Origin: JANYGA01 sp031420415
GTDB lineage: Bacteria > Vulcanimicrobiota > Vulcanimicrobiia > Vulcanimicrobiales > Vulcanimicrobiaceae
DNA: 64,000 bases
NCBI GenBank assembly: GCA_031420415.1
Contig: JANOMT010000029.1
Location: 62,001 to 126,000, forward strand
Direction: 5' to 3'
Shown here: piece after piece, positions 61,120 to 64,000 of the stretch
How the letters are laid out: each line of letters opens with the position of its first letter
Position numbering within the stretch: position 1 is the stretch's first letter
The notes under the pieces: generated by a model
What the model was told of the DNA's origin: nothing
Databases searched by the model: none
What the model saw: only the letters and a program-made list of their open reading frames with translations
Made by a program: the position numbers and the translations under genes

Positions 61120-61890
61120 ATGTCCGAGGTCTTACTCGAAGCGAAAAACATCGGCAAGCGTTTCGGCGGTGTCGTCGCCGTCGACGACGTCTCGGCAAGC
61201 GTCCACGAACATTCGATCCATGCCGTCATCGGGCCAAACGGCGCCGGAAAGACGACATTTTTCAATACGCTCTCGGGCTTCTATTTTCCCGATAGCGGCA
61301 ACGTTCGTTTCGAAGGGCGCGAGATCACGCGGATGCCCAATTGGCAGCGCGTCGCAGCGGGCATGGGCCGCACGTTCCAGACGCCGAGTATCTTTCCCGA
61401 ACTTACCGTGCACGAAAATCTCCAACTCGGCATTTGGAGCCAGGCCGGTCAGGCGTTTCGTTTGCGTGGTGGAACGCGGGCGGAAACGCAAGCGGTGGAA
61501 GCGCGGATCGACGAACTCCTCGGCTTCGTCAACCTCGCGAGTTCGCGCTCGCGGCTCGTCGCCGAGCTCTCGCACGGTTCGCAACGACTCTGCGAAATCG
61601 CGATGAGTCTCTCGACGAGCCCGAAGATCGTCTTGCTCGACGAACCGATGGCGGGCCTCGCGGAAGCCGAGACGGAGCGCATCGTCGGCGTCATACGCGA
61701 TCTGCGCGAACGCCTCGGGCTCACGGTTCTCTTCGTCGAACACAATATGCGCGTCGTGCTCTCACTCGCCGATCGCATCACGGTCATGGATCGCGGGCGA
61801 CTGCTCGCCGAGGGCACGCCGGACGAGATCTCCTCAAACGAAGCGGTGCGCGATGCCTATCTCGGACGTGAGGTCGTCGAGCATGTCTGA
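61120..61890 (+). CDS. livG: LivG-type ABC ATPase
   Basis: This 256-residue ATPase starts at the base after the livM stop. It has Walker A VIGPNGAGKTTFFNTLSG, the family LivG insert MGRTFQTPSIFPELTVHENL, the signature ELSHGSQRLCEIA (a variant with LSHGSQ) and Walker B IVLLDEPMAGLAEAE. It overlaps the livF gene by 8 bp. Confidence 0.93.
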   Translation: MSEVLLEAKNIGKRFGGVVAVDDVSASVHEHSIHAVIGPNGAGKTTFFNTLSGFYFPDSGNVRFEGREITRMPNWQRVAAGMGRTFQTPSIFPELTVHENLQLGIWSQAGQAFRLRGGTRAETQAVEARIDELLGFVNLASSRSRLVAELSHGSQRLCEIAMSLSTSPKIVLLDEPMAGLAEAETERIVGVIRDLRERLGLTVLFVEHNMRVVLSLADRITVMDRGRLLAEGTPDEISSNEAVRDAYLGREVVEHV

Positions 61891-62599
61891 GCCGTTGCTC
61901 CGCATCGCCGGATTGCATACGAACTACGGCAAGATCGCGATCTTGCGCGACGTCTCGCTCACCGTCGGCGAAGGCGAACTCGTGGCGCTGCTCGGTCTCA
62001 ACGGCGCGGGCAAGACGACGACGATTCGCAGTATCCTCGGGCTCACGCCGCCGCTCTCGGGTTCGATCGCCTACGAAGGTCGCGAGATCGCAGGATGGCC
62101 GGCGTATAAAGTCGCGCGCCTCGGCGTCGGCTACGTGCCCGAAGGCCGGCGAATGTTCAAGGAGTTAACGACGCTCGAGAACCTGCAGCTCGCGGAGAAC
62201 GGCCGCACGGGCGACTGGACGATCGCCCGCGTGCTCGAAGCGTTGCCAAAGCTCGCCGAATTGCGGTCGCGCAAAGCCGGACGACTCTCGGGCGGCGAGC
62301 AAGAGATGCTCGCGATCGGCCGCGCGCTCGTCGCGAATCCACGCTTACTTCTCGTCGACGAGCCGTCGCAGGGTCTCGCGCCGCTCATCGTCGAGGATGT
62401 CTACGCGATGCTCGCGACCCTGCGTGCACGCGGCACCTCGATTCTCCTCGTCGAGCAAAACGCGTTGCTCGCGCTAAAAGTGGCGGATCGCGCGTACGTC
62501 CTCGATAGCGGTCGGATCGTCTATTCCGGCGATGCGAAAGAACTCGCGAGCGATCGCGCGCGCGTCCGGACGTTGATGGGTCTCGAAGCCGCCTCGTAG
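61883..62599 (+). CDS. livF: LivF-type ABC ATPase
   Basis: ATG at 61883 gives 238 residues; an earlier in-frame Met lies within livG and is unlikely. Walker A is LLGLNGAGKTTTIRSILG, the signature is GRLSGGEQEMLAIGRA, and Walker B is LLLVDEPSQGLAPLI. LivFG energise transport through LivHM. The next gene, a four-carbon acid sugar kinase, starts on the base after its stop, so it is probably part of the operon. Confidence 0.93.
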   Translation: MSEPLLRIAGLHTNYGKIAILRDVSLTVGEGELVALLGLNGAGKTTTIRSILGLTPPLSGSIAYEGREIAGWPAYKVARLGVGYVPEGRRMFKELTTLENLQLAENGRTGDWTIARVLEALPKLAELRSRKAGRLSGGEQEMLAIGRALVANPRLLLVDEPSQGLAPLIVEDVYAMLATLRARGTSILLVEQNALLALKVADRAYVLDSGRIVYSGDAKELASDRARVRTLMGLEAAS

Positions 62600-63787
62600 G
62601 TGGTGCGTTACATCATCGCAGACGATCTCACGGGCGCGTGCGATGCCGCGCTCGCTTTCGTAAAACGCGGCATGCGCGCACGGGTTTGGCTCGATGCGCG
62701 CGACATCGCGGTCGCCGAGTGCGCCCGGGACGTCGACGTTCTCGCGATCGATCTCGATTCGCGCGAACGAACGCCGCAATGCGCGACGCAACGTACGACG
62801 GCATTGCTCGAGCGGCTCCGCCCGCACACGACCTCGGAGATCGTGAAGAAGATCGATTCGACGCTTCGCGGAAACGTCGCGAGCGAAACGTGCGCGATCC
62901 TCACCGCTCGCCCGGGTGCAGTCGCGATCGTCGCACCGAGTTTTCCCGCGCAAGGCCGGACGATCCGCGACGGGTGCCTCCACGAGCGCGGGCGACGGAG
63001 CGAGGGCGCGTCACTGCCCGAATTGTTCGCAGACATACCGTTCGTTACGATCGGACTCGCGACCCTACGTGCGGGCGGTGCGGCCCTCGCAGCGACGCTC
63101 GCGACGCTCGGCACGAACGGTGTCCGTATCGCGCTTGCGGATGCGGAGAGCGATGCGGATCTGCGCGCGCTGGTACGAGCGGCACGCGCGGGCGACGACG
63201 TAGTGTGGGTCGGATCGGCCGGCATCATAGAAGTGCTCGCGGGCGTCGCGCTCGTCGACGCGACGCCCGCGCTTCGCACGCCCGGTGAGACGGATGCCGC
63301 ACGCGTGCTCTTCCTTATCGGCAGTCGCACCGCAACGACGCGGGCACAGATCGCCGATTTCGGGCAATGCGCGATGGTCGAAACGCTCGATGCGGGCGCG
63401 CTCGTCCGCGCCGAGCCCGGCGTGCGCGCGTCGATCGCGCGTGCGTCGATCGCGCTCGATGCGAGCGACGTCGCGCTCGTCGCGATCGGCGGCGAAACGC
63501 AAAGCGACGAACGCCTCGTGCGTACGGCGTTCATCACCGCGACCGCGCCTCTGTTGCGCGACCGAACGGGCCTCACGGTCGTGCTCAGCGGCGGTGCCAT
63601 CGCGCGCACGTTTTGCGACGGCGTCGGCATCGTCGGTCTCGAACTGCACGACGAAGTCGCCGCGGGCACGCCGCGATCGCGCGCGATCGGCGCGCCGCTT
63701 TGGATCGTGACGAAATCCGGCGGCTTCGGTACGCCGCATGCCTATCGAGAGGTGCTCGCATCCATTCGCGAACGAACGACCGCATGA
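62600..63787 (+). CDS. Four-carbon acid sugar kinase (DUF1537 family; OtnK/DtnK-like)
   Basis: This 395-residue protein starts at GTG 62600. The N-terminal domain has IADDLTGACDAALAFVKRG and VKKIDSTLRGNVASE, substrate-binding motifs of the DUF1537 kinase family. The C-terminal domain has the phosphate-binding LSGGAIAR and VTKSGGFGTP. Family members phosphorylate D-threonate, L-threonate or D-erythronate. A PdxA-like dehydrogenase follows with a 4-bp overlap, the pairing used to convert these acids to dihydroxyacetone phosphate. The specificity cannot be read. Confidence 0.9.
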   Translation: MVRYIIADDLTGACDAALAFVKRGMRARVWLDARDIAVAECARDVDVLAIDLDSRERTPQCATQRTTALLERLRPHTTSEIVKKIDSTLRGNVASETCAILTARPGAVAIVAPSFPAQGRTIRDGCLHERGRRSEGASLPELFADIPFVTIGLATLRAGGAALAATLATLGTNGVRIALADAESDADLRALVRAARAGDDVVWVGSAGIIEVLAGVALVDATPALRTPGETDAARVLFLIGSRTATTRAQIADFGQCAMVETLDAGALVRAEPGVRASIARASIALDASDVALVAIGGETQSDERLVRTAFITATAPLLRDRTGLTVVLSGGAIARTFCDGVGIVGLELHDEVAAGTPRSRAIGAPLWIVTKSGGFGTPHAYREVLASIRERTTA

Positions 63788-64000
63788 GGCTTCCGACGAT
63801 TGCGCTGACGATGGGCGATGCCGCGGGCATCGGCGCCGAGGTGATCGCAAAGACGCTCGCCGATGGGAGTTATCACGCGCGCTGTCGCCCGATCGTCATC
63901 GGCGACGCGAGCGTGATGCGGCGCGCGAGCGCCATCGTGCGCTCGTCGCTGAGCGTGCGTATCGTCGACGATCTTACGACGTGGATTCCGGAAGCGAGTT
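63784..64000 (+). CDS. PdxA-family dehydrogenase (PdxA2-like), N-terminal part only
   Basis: ATG at 63784 overlaps the kinase stop, and 72 residues are visible before the window ends. LPTIALTMGDAAGIGAEVIAKTL is the PdxA family start (compare GDPAGIGPE), here with Ala in place of Pro. Beside a DUF1537 kinase such proteins act on phosphorylated threonate or erythronate (PdxA2), not on 4-hydroxythreonine phosphate in vitamin B6 synthesis. Confidence 0.85.
   Translation, partial: MRLPTIALTMGDAAGIGAEVIAKTLADGSYHARCRPIVIGDASVMRRASAIVRSSLSVRIVDDLTTWIPEAS

Noticed and set aside
62608..63669. 353-residue minus-strand frame opposite the DUF1537 kinase
   Set aside because: Ser/Ala/Arg-rich low-complexity antisense of a well-recognised gene.
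1..64000. tRNA, rRNA, CRISPR, IS elements, prophage
   Set aside because: Nothing with the expected conserved loops, regular repeats, transposase or integrase motifs was seen in the intergenic regions or reading frames.

Overview
The window is GC-rich bacterial chromosome, densely coded on both strands. It carries five bacteriochlorophyll (bch) loci scattered over about 30 kb: bchL (19979-20815), bchH (26655-30566), a fused bchI/bchD-type chelatase ATPase (39901-41787), and bchM plus acsF (45167-47076). An aerobic cyclase (AcsF) together with dark-operative protochlorophyllide reductase (BchL) indicates an anoxygenic phototroph adapted to oxygen. Scattered bch genes, no classical photosynthesis cluster and unusual neighbours would fit a phototrophic Eremiobacterota (WPS-2 / Vulcanimicrobium-like) genome. 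That placement is inferred from gene content only. No rRNA, tRNA, CRISPR array, insertion sequence or phage region was seen.

Layout. 1-2637 (minus): dipeptide/oligopeptide-type ABC importer, running off the left edge. 2700-3497 and 14422-16265 (minus): an ABC-2 exporter whose second permease lies 11 kb from its partner genes. 3500-4402: AlkA-type glycosylase. 4478-9071: TelA module (binding-protein-like membrane protein, TelA, binding-protein/VWA lipoprotein, membrane protein). 9114-9845: pirin. 9858-12700 (minus): nucleotidyltransferase, HPr-kinase-like protein and a PqqD-membrane-Hint fusion, with the only intergenic gap over 300 bp behind it. 13036-14394: flavin disulfide reductase. 16418-17977: iron-sulfur photolyase. 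18055-20815 (minus): bchL followed by a GMC oxidoreductase. 20915-26658 (plus): nucleotide kinase, MFS exporter, broken acyltransferase, hypotheticals, SDR protein and three very small genes. 26655-30566: bchH. 30699-33558: secreted hydrolases. 33590-39407: cell-surface polysaccharide module with two NodB deacetylases and two NAGPA-domain proteins. 39474-41787: histone-H1-like protein and fused chelatase ATPase. 41820-44996: hydrolases, VOC protein, a broken alpha/beta hydrolase and two Uma2 proteins. 45167-48470 (minus): Crp/Fnr regulator, small membrane protein, bchM, acsF. 48601-52744: Lhr-type helicase, PdeM-like phosphoesterase, Nudix hydrolase. 52955-57830: DUF885 protein, acyl-CoA ligase, isocitrate lyase. 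57977-64000: Liv-type ABC importer continuing into a four-carbon acid sugar kinase and PdxA-like dehydrogenase.

The strongest unexplained signal is regulatory. A 16-bp palindrome GGTGA-N6-TCACC occurs upstream of bchH, bchL and bchM, in each case 21-22 bp before a plausible -10 element. In bchH and bchL that element is the same TAGCGTAA, at exactly the same distance. This is class II activator geometry. A Crp/Fnr-family regulator with an NtcA-like recognition helix is encoded just upstream of bchM-acsF and is the obvious candidate to bind it. The second unusual system is the PqqD-Hint / HPr-kinase-like / nucleotidyltransferase cluster, which looks like a peptide or protein modification system without a known product.

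Three loci carry apparent frameshifts, two with missing internal sequence (22806-23943, possibly 24026-24563, 43084-43835). They may be pseudogenes or assembly errors.
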